Below, piece by piece: positions 24,742 to 36,998 of a DNA stretch of 64,000 bases (position 1 is its first letter; each line of letters starts with the position of its first letter). Both the position numbers and the translations under genes were made by a program. This DNA comes from Trichoplax adhaerens (taxonomy: Eukaryota > Placozoa > Uniplacotomia > Trichoplacea > Trichoplacidae), in contig NW_002060945.1 of the NCBI RefSeq assembly GCF_000150275.1, positions 3,557,172-3,621,171 of the forward strand. The letters are read 5' to 3'. The notes under the pieces are model-generated. The model was given only the letters and a program-made list of their open reading frames with translations, did no database searches and was not told the origin of the DNA.

Positions 24742-25370
24742 TCAAATACAATAATTCGTTTCCTTACTGGTTATAAGGGGCGATCCCTTGGCTAAGGTAG
24801 TAACTAGGGCTGATGATCGGCTAGCTGGGCTTGTTCCAAATTTGTTCATTGCAAATGCACGGAATCTATAGGACGTCTCGGGCTCAAGACCTTCAATGAT
24901 GGATTCGGTTTCTGAGTCTCTAAATCTTAATTGTGTCCATTCTTTACTACCTGTTGGTCTAAATTCGATTTGATAACCATTAATAGGGCTATTTCCATCA
25001 AAACTTGGAGCAGCCCACGAAACCAAAGCTTGCCGCCCAGAAACTTTTCGTACTACTGGAGCTGCTGGTGCCTCTGGCACATCTGCCACAATTACTTCAC
25101 AAGAACATGTACTAGTTCCCTTTGAATTCGAAGCAACGCACTCATAAATCCCAGAGTCTTCAACTTGACTCCTTCTTATTGATAAACTCTCTGTTCCATC
25201 ACTGCTTGAGGTCGTTCTAATTCTTCCACCACTTAGTAACTCCTTTCCGTCTTTCTTCCATACTACAGTCGGAGCAGGGTCAGCTTTTAATTTACAACTG
25301 AGATTCAAGCTCTTTCCCGGAGTCAGCTGCAAGTCTTCAAATTGATTGCTAAATGTAGGCTTCCCTTCAG
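24742..25370 (-). other. Terminal exon: Ig5 plus FN3 and stop
   Basis: A single 629-nt exon encodes the last Ig (LSCKLKADPAPTVVWKKDG and YECVASNSKG) and the last FN3 (PVVRKVSGRQALVSW, YQIEFRP, SYRFRAFAMNKFG), followed by a 15-residue Ser/Thr-containing end and a TGA at 24742-24744. Unlike the N-terminal half, two domains share one exon, so an intron was lost or never gained here. Confidence 0.93.
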
Positions 25371-28300
25371 CTGTTTACAAGTAAATTAATAATAAAGCTA
25401 CAGTATTTGCAATATACGGGATAAATCATTTGATTTTGTATAATAAAATCTTACCGGCTTTATCTATAGCTTTCTCCCGATTATCCGCAATTAAGCGTCT
25501 TAAGAAATTAGATGTACATACTGCCGTAAATGCTTTCTACAAATTATACATAATAATAATAAAAAAGCAAGGTTAAATGCCGTAATTAAAAGCAAGCATC
25601 CTTTCTATTAATTAAACAATAAATCTTACCTTCCATCGTCGTTTAACTACAAATGTTCTTAGTTTCTTAACCTGGACTTGTCCTGAACCTTTTCCCATCT
25701 CTGGTAGCTGGTATTAACGCGGTATATCATGTTAACAATCATCGTTGCATGCAATTAGCAAATAGACCCAACAAGGTCTATATCATAATACGATTACAGG
25801 CATACCTTCAGCCAAGCATGATCTAACGCTTCATTAACAGTTGCTCTTTGCCTAGAAACACAATTTATTGATTATTTAATAAATATGCTATTAATGGACA
25901 CACCAGGGTAAAGTAAATTTTGCTCAATATATTTAATCCATCAGGCCATAATCATACTTTGGATCTCTTCTTAGCAAACTCGAAATAAAACTTTTAGCCT
26001 CCGCAGAAATATCATCAAAGATGTCATCATCAAAATCCCAATTACAGGCCGTAACGTTTGATAATGTGTCATGATCGTTGTCACCCATAAATGGCGAAAG
26101 ACCACTTAACCTAATACAAAGCACCGGTAATAACTTAGAATAAGAATAGTTTCTAAAATAGTTCTATCGAAAAGTACTTACAACACATATGTTATGACAC
26201 CAATACTCCTATATTGAAGAAAGAAAATATATTATTATTGTTAAATTGGATGTTAAAATAGTATCAAATATTGCTAGAGTATTCTAGGTTGTGGCAATTT
26301 TAAAATAACACATACCACATATCTGTTGCTGGTGAAATTTTTTCATAACTGACAACTTCGGGAGCTTAAATATAGCATTAAAAATAGCTCTTTTATTGAT
26401 ATTTAGTGTACTAAGAGTTACATGATTTTCTACCTAGTATGAAAATTAATTTACGATAGTTAAAACATAAATTAGCTCACTTACCAACAAATTCAGGTGT
26501 TCCAAAGAGTACTTTCAATGAATCTTGTGCCTGGAACTTGCGTGCCATTCCAAAATCAATCAACTTAATATCATCATAGTCTTTCTCAAAAAGCATTAAA
26601 TTTTCCGGCTGAATAAGAGTTTAGGAATTAGAATTTAGGTCTAATATGCATATGAAACGGAATACAATACAAATTTCTACATCAATTAAATAAGGACATA
26701 GACAAGCTACTTTACCTTCAGATCTAAATGCAGAATGTTACTATCATGCATAAATTTCAATCCTTGTAAAACTTGCTGCATATAGTATATAACCTCTACT
26801 TCTAACAATGTTTCCCTTTTAATTAATCGGTCTAAAAGCTCTCCACCACGAAGAACTTCCATAATCATCACTACGTATTCATCCGTTTGATATGCGTCAT
26901 GTAAAAATACTAGTTTGGGATGATGTAGCTGATTCATAATATCAATTTCTTGTAAAACTGTGGTCCTATCGCTAACTTTCGTTTTTATCATTTTAGCGGC
27001 ATATTCTACCCCAGTGCTCTTCTCCGTACATGCTCTGACAATACCAAATTTACCTCTAATAATGCCAAATTAAATTACTCATTAATTACAATTTACAAAG
27101 ATCTAACCGTATTCTTCAATTTAGGTTTACATCACTATGCTTCAAATATACCTTCCCAATTCATCTTTCATGACGTAGTATTTCTCTGGATCATCATTTT
27201 TCACAAAGACTTGAGTCCAGTCGCGTAATATATTAGCCATCTTATTATGTTGTGGCTTCCATTCTGTAAATCGGCTATAATCCAAAACATCTTCACCAGC
27301 TTCTTCCTCTTCTTCTTCATTGCCAAATTCTTCTTCACCTGATGATAAGAGGAAATGAATCATTTGAGTATGAAAGAAGTTCTTTATATAATAAATTTGA
27401 CAACACTTACAGTTAACGATTAACTTTGCAGCACAAGAAATTTCGCCATGGGAAGAAATTACGACGCATCTGTAAGTCGCAGAATCATCGCTAACACAGT
27501 CAGCAATTACAAGGCTGCATTTGTTATTATCCTCAAAAATGTATTGGTATTTATTTTCATCTTCGATCGGTTGACCATCTTTTAGCCACATTACTTCATA
27601 GTCTTGATCAGAAGTCTGTATCCAACAATCAAATCTAGCTGCACTTCCTTCATAAACATCGGAGTCAAGAGGTTTACTCTTAAATGATGGCGCTTGAGCT
27701 AAGTTTAATTTCAAACGTAAATCAGAATTAGAGATTCAACAAGCGAAATAGATATAGTGTATGATATAATTGATTGTTTAGAAATTATTGATTACTAACC
27801 ATCTACTTTATCTTGCTGAGTTTTAGGCTCGGGGTCTGTTTCTTTTATAGGACTCACTATAAGATCTGAGCTACCACCAAATCCATGATGAAATCGAATG
27901 ACAGCAATGATACTATTGATAGCTTTCTGTATAATGAATAGGTCATTAATAATACATACCGTATTAGAGATAAGTATGATCACTATCAAATGCCTAATAC
28001 TATAAGAATTTACCTTCCATCTTCGTCTAATCAAAAATCGCTTCAATCTTGAAGTTTTAATTTTCTTTTCAATTTTTTTCTTTATTTTTGCAATTCACAA
28101 TTAAATAATGTATAGGAATATTATGTTAGTTTCATATTTATCAACTTACAAAAAATCATAGTATTACTAGTTTGTGTAAATGAATCATGAAAAATTACCT
28201 TTAACCAACTATGATTTAATGCTTGCTCGATAGTAAAGCGTGATCTGTTGATAAAATTAAATTGATGACTTATTTTAATTTCACTATCATTTTAATTCTA

Positions 28301-31300
28301 TCAGTAATAGTATCTAATATAATTACTTTGGATCTTTCTGAATTAATCCTTCCATAAAATTTTTGGAATTTTCCGATAATTCGTCAAAAATTTCATCATC
28401 AAAATCCCATTCTGCATTTGTAACATTTTGTAGTGTTTCGCCATCATTTTCTCCCATAAAAGGCGACAATCCACTTAGTCTGTTAGAAAATTTGATAGAG
28501 AACAATCGAAGTAAACTAAATTACTTTTTCGCACTACAATTTGTTGGTGAGCTAAGCAATAGTTAATTACTTGTATAAGCTATTTAAAATCATAGAATAT
28601 TCATTTCTTAGACTTACAAAATGTAGGTTATTACTCCAACACTCCTACAGAGAGAAAGAATTTTTAGTTATATCTTTTCTCGTAAATTACTGAATGCAAA
28701 TATTTTTAAACAGTAGCAATAGTAAGCGATGTAAAATAATACTGTCGATGTTTTATGACTAACTTAATTATTTCATTGGGTATCACTTACCACATATCTG
28801 CGCTAAACGAAATCGGTTCAAAATTGATAACTTCCGGTGCTATAGTATATATATAATGAAATAAATATATTCAAGGAATACATTTGTATTACTGTAGTTG
28901 TTCATAGTATTACGTAATTTCGTAAAATTCTTTAATATATATCGTTTTTACCAACAAACTCTGGAGTACCACAAATGACTTTTATCTTATCTTTTGGATT
29001 GTATTTATGAGCAAGGCCAAAATCGATCAATTTAATATCCATGGAATCGTTACTTAAGCATAGGATGTTTTCAGGCTAACATAAAAACAATCTATATTAT
29101 TTACTTTTATGATATAAATGTTCTGAAAGCTATAATAAAACAAAGGATAGAATACATGTGATTATAAAAACATATTAACCTTCAGGTCAAGATGGATGAT
29201 ATTATTTTGGTGCATATGTTGAACACCTTCTAATACTTGAGTTATATATTCGGCAGCTTCTTTTTCTGATAAGTACTCTTTTTCTACAATTCTATCAAAT
29301 AGTTCTCCACCAGAAATGCTACAAAGTTATAAAAGGAGCCTCATTAATAAATAATACTAACGCCATGTATAGCTATGATTTATTTCCTTCGAACAAGTAG
29401 CGTATACTAGTATCTACTGTATTTACTAACAATTCAAGGACCATCACGTAATCAGTAGGTGTTTGATACACGGCATAAAGGCGGACTAATCTATCATGAT
29501 CAAGACAGTTCATGACGTCGATCTCTCGATGGATATCTTCCTCTTTAGAATTTTTTAAATCAATATGTTTCGCAGCAAAGATATTTCCGGATTCATCCGC
29601 ACAGCGGTATACTACACCAAAGCGTCCCCTGCAAAAGCATCATTATTAAACTTCACTATTACATATTTATATTGTATAGGTAGCCATAATCCGTAAAAGT
29701 TCTAAGTTTGATATTTAGTATAAGATATGCTGGCTCCTACACTAGTTCAGCAAGCACAAGAATAACAGTGCATGTAGCTTATTTATTATTATCATCATAC
29801 TTTCCAAGTTCCTCCAATAACGTATAGTCGTCCTTGAGGTTTCCCTTTATTAATTCAGTTTTCCTAGGTTTTTTGGGAGGGCCTAGAATATCATGTCGTA
29901 TTCGCGTAGAGCAATAAATCAGTTTCTTTTGTTTAAAGGTATATACGGTCCGCTAGAACGGTAGCATAAATAATAAACTACGACAAAATATGTTTAACTT
30001 TCGGTATTGTACTAAGTAAGTAATGCAGATTGAACGATCGTAGACCATATATTAAATTACAATAAATATGTATTAGAATTGTTACAGACGTTTGACTTTG
30101 TTATCCATGGTTTTTTGAGTTGTACTTTCTGTAAAAAAAGTTATCATAATTCTTAGTTTTAATAGATAATTATGCAATTGTAACAGTCACATGCTTGAAT
30201 TTTATTTACAATGATGTTTTCCATATTTAATTTAGACCAATAAATGACGAAAATTGATCTATCCAGTAAATTTAGCAATAAATACCTTTAGCTTCGTTGT
30301 TAAGAATAGGAGCTAAGTGGTTTTGTGGAACAAATCCTGCTGAACCGGTTGATTTAGCTTTCACAAGCCAAGAATTTTCTGTCTTTTCCAAAACTTTAAC
30401 AAGTTCGCCTTCCGATAAAGTCAGAGGATTGTCCTTGGATCCAGCGAATGATAATATAACTCTGTATAAGTTCTCACTATCATCTTGATTATTTTGCTTC
30501 TGAGTCGTGGCTGAAAGAGAGTATTATAAATATTTACATTATAACTATTATAGTAAATAGCTATATTTTAAATAATTTAATCACAGTAGGACAATAGGAA
30601 TCAATTTAATTACACATATGATACCTTCTGCTTCAATAACGATAATGCACTCTTCGCTTGGCTCACTTGAGCCGACTTTACTGTATGCCTTTACTCGGAA
30701 TTTATATACCATATCACATTCTAGCCTATTGACTACATAAGAACATTCCATCAATTCCCTGTCCACGGTCGACCATGAACTATCACCGACTTTCATGCTT
30801 TCAACAATGTATTTAGTTTCTTGATGACTATCGCTTTCCGATTGTTCCCAGGATAGTAGAATAGAATCAGTGGTTAATTTAGCTGATCGTAGATCAACTG
30901 GTCGACTTGGTGGTGCTGTAATAATATTTAAAAATTTACAAGTTATATTTTATCATGCCTTTAGTGCATTACTATTAATATAGAAAATTACCTTGATTAC
31001 TTAATTCTTCTGCTGCTTCTATTTAATTATAAATAAAAAAATTACATCAAAAAATCGTAGTATTACTTTCCTTTAGTCATACATCATTGAGCACAATAAA
31101 TTGTATTTATCATGCCATGTAGTGCATTACTATTAATATAGAAAATTACCTTGATTACTTAATTCTTCTGCTGGTTCTGTTTAATTATAAGTAAAATTTA
31201 CATCAAAAAATTGTAATGTCATTTTCCTTTAGTCATACATCGTTGAGCACAGTAACATAGAAAATGTGGGTATACTTCGAATACGATTAAGTAAGAAAAT

Positions 31301-32552
31301 CGTGCTAATTACCTTTAACATCTAATCTAGCTGAAGTTGTTACCGTTTTATCTTTTGTAATGATTGCACATTTGTAGATTCCATTGCTTTTAGAAGAACA
31401 ATTTTTTATTACTAATTCACAGCAAGATGCATCATCATCATCAAACGCATATTCGTATTCCGGACTGTTTTCGAGATATTCGTCGTTTTTATACCATTGT
31501 ACATCAAAATCAAGATCGGTTGACTCTACACTGACTGTAAGGCGGGCTGAATCACCATAATTCACGGAAATATCGGAAAGAGGCTTCAAGAACTTAACTT
31601 CTATTATTTCCTTTTTTGCTAAGATTTAAAATTCAGCGCGCGTTATAAATACTTTGCTTAACACGAAAACTTACGATAAATTTAAACAGTATAATACTTC
31701 TACTAGTTGTAAATATCTTGCCAGGTACCCTGGCAGTAGTGTTATGCTATTTTTACCTGCAACGAATAAACTAGCTCCACAGGACTGGGTTCCAGCTGTG
31801 TTTGTAGCAGAAACTGTATAGGTACCAGAATCGCCATTCTGACAGTTTTTAATTATCAACATATGTACTGGCCCATTACTAGATGTATTACCGTTGGAAA
31901 TTTCCAAGTCGTCTTTATACCACTTGATACTTGGTTGAGGTTGACCGGTTACTTCACAACGGAAAGTAGCATCCCCTCCTTCTTCTACTTCTAACCCAGA
32001 AATAGACTGACTAAATTTAGGCGGAGTTGTGACTGGTTTTTGAGTATCATCATCACCTACGCATGTTAATCAATCAATGCAATTCCTAAGTTTCGATCTC
32101 ATAATGCAACAATAATAAGGAAGAATGCTTATGTTGTAAAAGTTAACTTAGGATACAAATGTCACTTTCCTATAATTAAAATAGAACTAATTTCTGGGAA
32201 TAGAAGTGATACCTTCAACAGTTATAGTAACTGAGAAATCTTTTTCACCAGCTTCATTTGAAGCGACAATAGTGTAACGACCAGAATCGGAACTTTTACT
32301 GTGGTTAATAGTTAAAGTAGATTGACCAGCCTCAAATGTAACATGGACAGAGGCATTAGGTTCGATAACAGTGTTGTCCTTTAGCCACTCAACAGTAGGA
32401 TCTGGAGAAGCAGATATTTTAATCTTCAGTTCTATAGGCTCACCGGCCTTTACTTTCGTATTTTTTGGTTTACGGAGGAAGAAAGGGGCCTTAGCTTTGG
32501 GAGTAAATTTGCTTGCAGTCGTTGAGACCGTCGACTTTTTTATGGAACTCAT
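24742..32552 (-). CDS. Twin-kinase Ig/FN3/SH3 protein, SPEG/obscurin/UNC-89-like
   Basis: A 28-exon model of 4530 nt, 1509 residues, phase-consistent throughout. Domains: Ig1 (about 24-113), Ig2 (122-213), Ig3 (220-315), short duplicated linker (316-333), FN3 (334-430), SH3 (431-505), kinase 1 (522-778) with a basic tail, Ig4 (843-938), acidic linker, kinase 2 (990-1247) with a basic tail, Ig5 (1305-1395) and FN3 (1400-1490). Both kinases keep the Gly loop, the VAIK-type Lys (AAK), HLDLKPEN, DFG and APE, so both look catalytically competent; HLD in place of HRD is typical of the titin/MLCK family. Two kinases separated by Ig domains recall SPEG, obscurin and UNC-89, which act in muscle cytoskeleton; an SH3 directly before the first kinase, with no DH-PH, is not the arrangement I know from them. 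Start ATG 32552 directly follows an acceptor-like TGTCAG, so a 5'UTR intron is likely. Confidence 0.92.
25455..27055 (-). other. Kinase domain 2 with basic regulatory tail (exons 20-27)
   Basis: Exons 26716-27055, 26485-26608, 26316-26364, 26182-26208, 25958-26110, 25806-25851, 25630-25707, 25455-25536. Motifs: GRGKFGIVRAC, YAAKMIK, LQEIDIMN, EVLRGGELLDR, ILHLDLKPEN, KLIDFGMA, FGTPEFVAPEV, ATDMWSIGVITYVL and LDHAWLK. The tail VKKLRTFVVKRRWKKAFTAV parallels the kinase 1 tail. From the HLDLK exon border onwards the exon lengths 124, 49, 27, 153 and 46 nt equal those of kinase 1 exactly. Confidence 0.92.
27152..27698 (-). other. Ig4 domain and acidic linker (exons 18-19)
   Basis: Exon 27411-27698 encodes one Ig domain (FDCWIQ and YRCVV cysteines, W in VMWLKDG). 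It resembles Ig3 in its acidic EF strand (YQYIFEDNN against YEYAFDDDD), suggesting it was copied along with a kinase. Exon 27152-27338 starts with an acidic run of about ten Glu/Gly residues and ends in the first strand of kinase 2 (YYVMKDELGR). Confidence 0.88.
27800..29882 (-). other. Kinase domain 1 with basic regulatory tail (exons 8-17)
   Basis: Exons 29801-29882, 29431-29628, 29180-29318, 28952-29075, 28791-28839, 28618-28644, 28327-28479, 28199-28244, 28014-28079, 27800-27926. Seen in order: LLEELGKGRFGVVYRC (Gly loop), FAAKHID (Lys), REIDVMN (helix C Glu), EFISGGELFDR, IIHLDLKPEN (catalytic loop), KLIDFGLA, CGTPEFVAPEV, SADMWSVGVITYIL and LNHSWLK. The tail RLKRFLIRRRWKKAINSII resembles the autoinhibitory/calmodulin-binding segment of MLCK- and titin-family kinases; calmodulin binding itself is inference. 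Confidence 0.92.
30286..32552 (-). other. Twin-kinase gene exons 1-7: Ig1-3, linker, FN3, SH3
   Basis: Exons 32213-32552 (Ig1), 31757-32056 (Ig2), 31313-31618 (Ig3), 31150-31176 and 30992-31018 (27-nt microexons), 30625-30915 (FN3) and 30286-30510 (SH3). One domain per exon, every junction phase 1. Ig1 lacks both usual cysteines, common in intracellular Ig domains; Ig2 has them (FRCEV), although its YTVSAT strand replaces the second; Ig3 has YKC but not the first. The SH3 exon shows LSFAGSKDNPLTLSEGELV, the WLVKAK strand and GFVPQNHL, matching the ALYDY / W / PSNY plan of SH3 folds. Confidence 0.9.
30952..31252. repeat. Direct duplication (two 144-bp copies), each with a 27-nt microexon
   Basis: Copies at 30952-31095 and 31109-31252 differ at only a few positions. 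Each contains intron sequence, an acceptor, a 27-nt exon and a GTAATTTTC donor on the minus strand. The exons encode (E)PAEELSNQ and (E)AAEELSNQ in the linker between Ig3 and FN3. Frame is preserved, so both can be included. Confidence 0.9.
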
Positions 32553-34504
32553 CTGACATAGAAACGGATAAAATGAGATAAATCGTAAAGATTTAGGTAA
32601 TTAAGTGCAGAACACAATTTTTTAAGACTAATATGTAAAAAGCTACTGCGTAGCATTTTACATTATACAATACATATTTTAAGTAATTTTAAAGTATAAA
32701 GGTTTTGTAGAACATTTCTGTATCTTGGTCATACTATACAGTACTATGTAAGGAATGCATAATAGATAAACTGAACAATGATATAACAGATTGATATTTA
32801 TCTTCTATCTTCCGGATATATGACATTTTCTTAAAATGGTTTGTGATGTCAAAACATAGCCTACGTTGATTCAAATTGTTTGTGACGCTTGATATAATGT
32901 CAGTACAGTATAACCGAATTAGTTACATCATATGATTTTAATACCAAGACAGAGATCATTTATTTTCAATATTATGTTATCTATTAGTGTATACTTCATC
33001 AAGTTAGTGAAGTAAATTAAAAGCGATACTACAGTATCATACGAGTATATTTATTTAATTACAGATACAAGCTTGGGCTACACTATTCAAAATTTTCAAT
33101 AAATTGAAGCTCCAGTCTGCTACAAGTATTTTACATTGTTATACTATCTGTAATCAATACAAATACATTGGTCAAAAAGGTTGTTATTTTAAGGGTTAAT
33201 TTGATTTAGCTATCGTAGTACGATACAGTACTGTATATTAACATGAGCGGTAATCTATCTGTATTATTGAGTTAAACGTAAATAGATTTTAAGTTGTAGA
33301 GTACAGTGCATTCGAAAAATTGAATAACTTATTATAATTAAAAAGAGGCCCTAAAATCAGTATCTTGAACATCATGATATTTTACAGTCTAAATATCTAC
33401 TTTTGACACTAGTAGTGCGCTACTGGTAGGTCGTGTACGGACGATATTCAAGGCTACGAGCACGATCTTGATACGTGTTTCAGAATTTTTATTTGGAATA
33501 CGATATAATCAGCCTATACTCACCATTACCTATTCATGAAATGAAAACTACTAAGCTTACCATTTACAGTATTATTTAAAAATTTTTTTGTAGCTTAATA
33601 CTTGTTCGACGTGAGTCGAATCAATGTTTAAAACATTGATTAGAGATGAACCTTCCTGAATGTTTATATAGAGGTCTCTCTCTCTCTCTATTGTGTGTCA
33701 TATTGTCTTATTGATTATTGTACAGTATTGTATAATCTTAGGTTCAAGTTGCCTGATAGTATTTGGGCAATACGCTTTTGTAGAATATTAAAAGAAGGAG
33801 ATCATACTTCTATAATCTAGAAAGAGTTCGTTGTCTACTAAACTTGAGCTTTCAGAACAAACGCATGACTAAGCATAAAAGATAGGACGCTGACTACAAA
33901 CTACACAACAACGGTATCTCAGTCTGCTACATCATCAATGTACACTAGTACAGTACGATTTATAACGTGCTGTTACTACTGTACTGTAGTACGAAGACAG
34001 TCTAGCTACGAATAATACATATACAATAAAGAAAAGCAGCATGCAAACTGTTTTTATTTCATTCTTATAGGAAGATACGTGGCCAGTCTATCAAAGGCAA
34101 TTATTATTATAAGAAATACAATATAAAGCCAAAGGCAAAAAAATACATTTCAACAAGGCTAGCAACGTCATCAAAAGTATAATATTAGTGTGTAAAAGAG
34201 GAAAAAAAGTACACTAAAGTGTCTTTCACATCAAATCACTAAAAGGTTCCCTATCAGTGTTCTTCAGTAATAGAGCACTCGGCGCCGTTAACGCAAAACG
34301 TGTTATAAGCTAACCGGTGTCGTTTTAAAGCTGGACGTTTTTGACATATTGATTGTACTGTACTGTACACTGTACACTGAGTGTACAGTAGTGTAACCAT
34401 GGTCGAATACGACCATTGTAGTGGTTTCTGATTACAGTGCAGACGTAGTGTTACGTCAACACTAAGTAGACGTACAGTACTAGACCTCATGCCGAATCTT
34501 TTAC

Positions 34505-34545
34505 CTCTCTCCCCTTTCCCCCTCCCCCCCCCCCCCTCCGATTAG
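34505..34545. repeat. C-rich polypyrimidine tract
   Basis: About 40 bases of almost only C and T, including a run of about 13 C. The minus strand is therefore G-rich with several G-runs, which could favour G-quadruplex or i-motif structures. It stands out sharply in an AT-rich region. Confidence 0.8.
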
Positions 34546-36998
34546 GGAGGGAATGGACCGGACCTTAGCCACAGCGAACAGCCGGCCAGTTTTGACGGGT
34601 TAACTGGATGAGTTTACACTACGCTGTACAGTACATTGTACAGAAAAAAAATCGTTTTGCAGTACTGTACTGTAGCTAAAAAAGGTGTGTCCACAATGAT
34701 CTCGGTGGTCTTCCGTGCAAGAGACTTCTTAAGGGAAAACCCTGACTGTGTAGAAGCTTTTTTAACAAAACACAAATTGTATACAGTACTACAGACGGTG
34801 AACATCGCAAATTGTGCTAAACTGTAAACGTAAATCCAGGAACTATAGCACTAAAATAATATATTACTTAACCCTGGTGAGCCAATAGTGGAATAATGAA
34901 GGAGTAACTGTATCATAGCTTATGACATATTTGCATACTGTAGGACAGTACATACGCGGAGTCACGCCTCAAATCCGATAAGCGGAAGTACAGTACATAC
35001 AGGAAAGTAAAACGCTTTTCGTCAATCATGACTACAGTACTGTACGTATTGCTGTCTATACTGCATAGTATGCTGTATATTATACATATTGTACAGTACT
35101 GTACGGCCAGTACAGTAAACTATGATTAGAATTTCTAATCATCGGAAAGTTCAAGAGTTTAGTTTCATGAAGGCATTCTGCTCTTTCATATAGTACAGTA
35201 GCTAGCGCTACTAGGGATAAAGGCTAATTCTGTTGGTTAGTATCCGTTTTCAGGTACAAATAATTCCTCAGGCAACTAGGGTCTGTAAAAAGTGCATAGT
35301 TGTACACCTCGGCAAAGTACAAAAACATGAGAGCTGCAAGCGTCGCTAATGAGTAATTACTATTTGGAAAAGGAGTTTGAGTTACTAATGCTGTTACCGT
35401 AATACGCTACTTATATGATCTTCCCAAATGTCTACACCTCAGCTCTACTGTAACAGCAACAGTTAAAAAGGCAATGCATTCGTCACGTAATACTGCAGTG
35501 GCTAATCAATCTAAGGATTAAATCATCTTAGCGAACGTTTATCATTGGCATAAGCTGAATTCATTGCCTTCATCATTTTTAGAAATTGATGATGCATATC
35601 TGGTAGCTATTACCGAGTATCGAATCGTAACGTCTCCGTAATACAGATTCACGATCCACAATCACTAGACAAAGGCACGCACTACATTAGCTGAGGTTCA
35701 AGATAGAATAGTAATTTATCAAGGATAAATGTTTGCTCATTGCGTAGGTTTACATAGCACGAGGTGTTGTACGTTATGATTTTAGGATAGAAGTGATCCT
35801 ACATTTCAGTTTTATCGAAAAACGCCAAAAAATGGAAAGTACTCTTTCCTATAAACCTACTCAACATTGGCAAAATCATTGACATTGCAGTAGAGTCACC
35901 AATGCTGTCGATGTTATACAATACATTCATCCAACTGTAAGCATTCAACAATAATCCATAGTACGGACACAATCAGTAATACAGTAGAATGGAACACAAT
36001 ACAATGTAACAAATCATTTGTTTTTTAGCAATCTGTTCGCTCAAGTGTAACGGCGAACAGCATCAATATTGTGTATTAAGTTTAAAAAAAAGGATATCCA
36101 AAATGACATAGTGTGTGATTTTACTGTAGAACTGCACGTTATGTTGTCTGTCAAAGCATCGCTAAAAACCGCACAGTGAAATGTGTAAATACAATTAACT
36201 TAATTAGGCAAACTATTATTACTGTACTGTCAATATCAAGGCGGAGTAGTAATTAGAAGGTCATCTAATTACGCTTGTGTTCGGAAATGGTCGCATCATA
36301 CTGTACTGATGGATGCATGATCAATGAATAGATGACAGATACAAGTCAAAGCTACATCGGAAGCAACAACAACAATACAATGCTACTAGTATATTTCATG
36401 CACTACAGTTTATGAAAGTAAGGTTTATTAATTAAATTAAATGAAATTTAATTTATATATGCAAACATACAGAACGCTGTACATATGCAGTACTGTTTTA
36501 ATAGTATACGCACACATTTAATACATACGCTATTATCTCAAGTCATATTACTGCTATTCTATACACTGTAGCATAAAATATTTTGTAGATGGATAGTTTT
36601 AAGTCCAAAGTCAGCCACATGTCGAAGAGTGTACCTTATCAAAACTCGAATCAAACGTGCTTGCACTCTTCACTCCATTTATAATTCATATTCTCTCAAG
36701 CACAGTTATCACGATCAGTTCATAAACTTCGTCATTATGATGAGCAGAGAATCGGGATACAAATTAATTATGTGATACTGTACAGACGACGGAGTGTGTG
36801 TACAGTACTATATTACTTGGACATTCAGATATGAGCAAGAAGTACTAAATAAGGCGCTTTAAAAGGATACATAATCATCTGTATAATCAAGTAACTGCAA
36901 TATATTTACACTTTACACCAAGCAAAAGGATAAATTTTAGCTGTAAGCCAGAATCAGTTCTTAAGCAGGCTAAGCAAGCTTAATTTTGTTGAGACTTA

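Noticed and set aside
30081-30125. Possible extra exon between the SH3 and kinase 1 exons of the twin-kinase gene
   Set aside because: It has an acceptor and a weak donor, but its 43-nt length would break the frame, while the SH3 and kinase exons join in phase without it.
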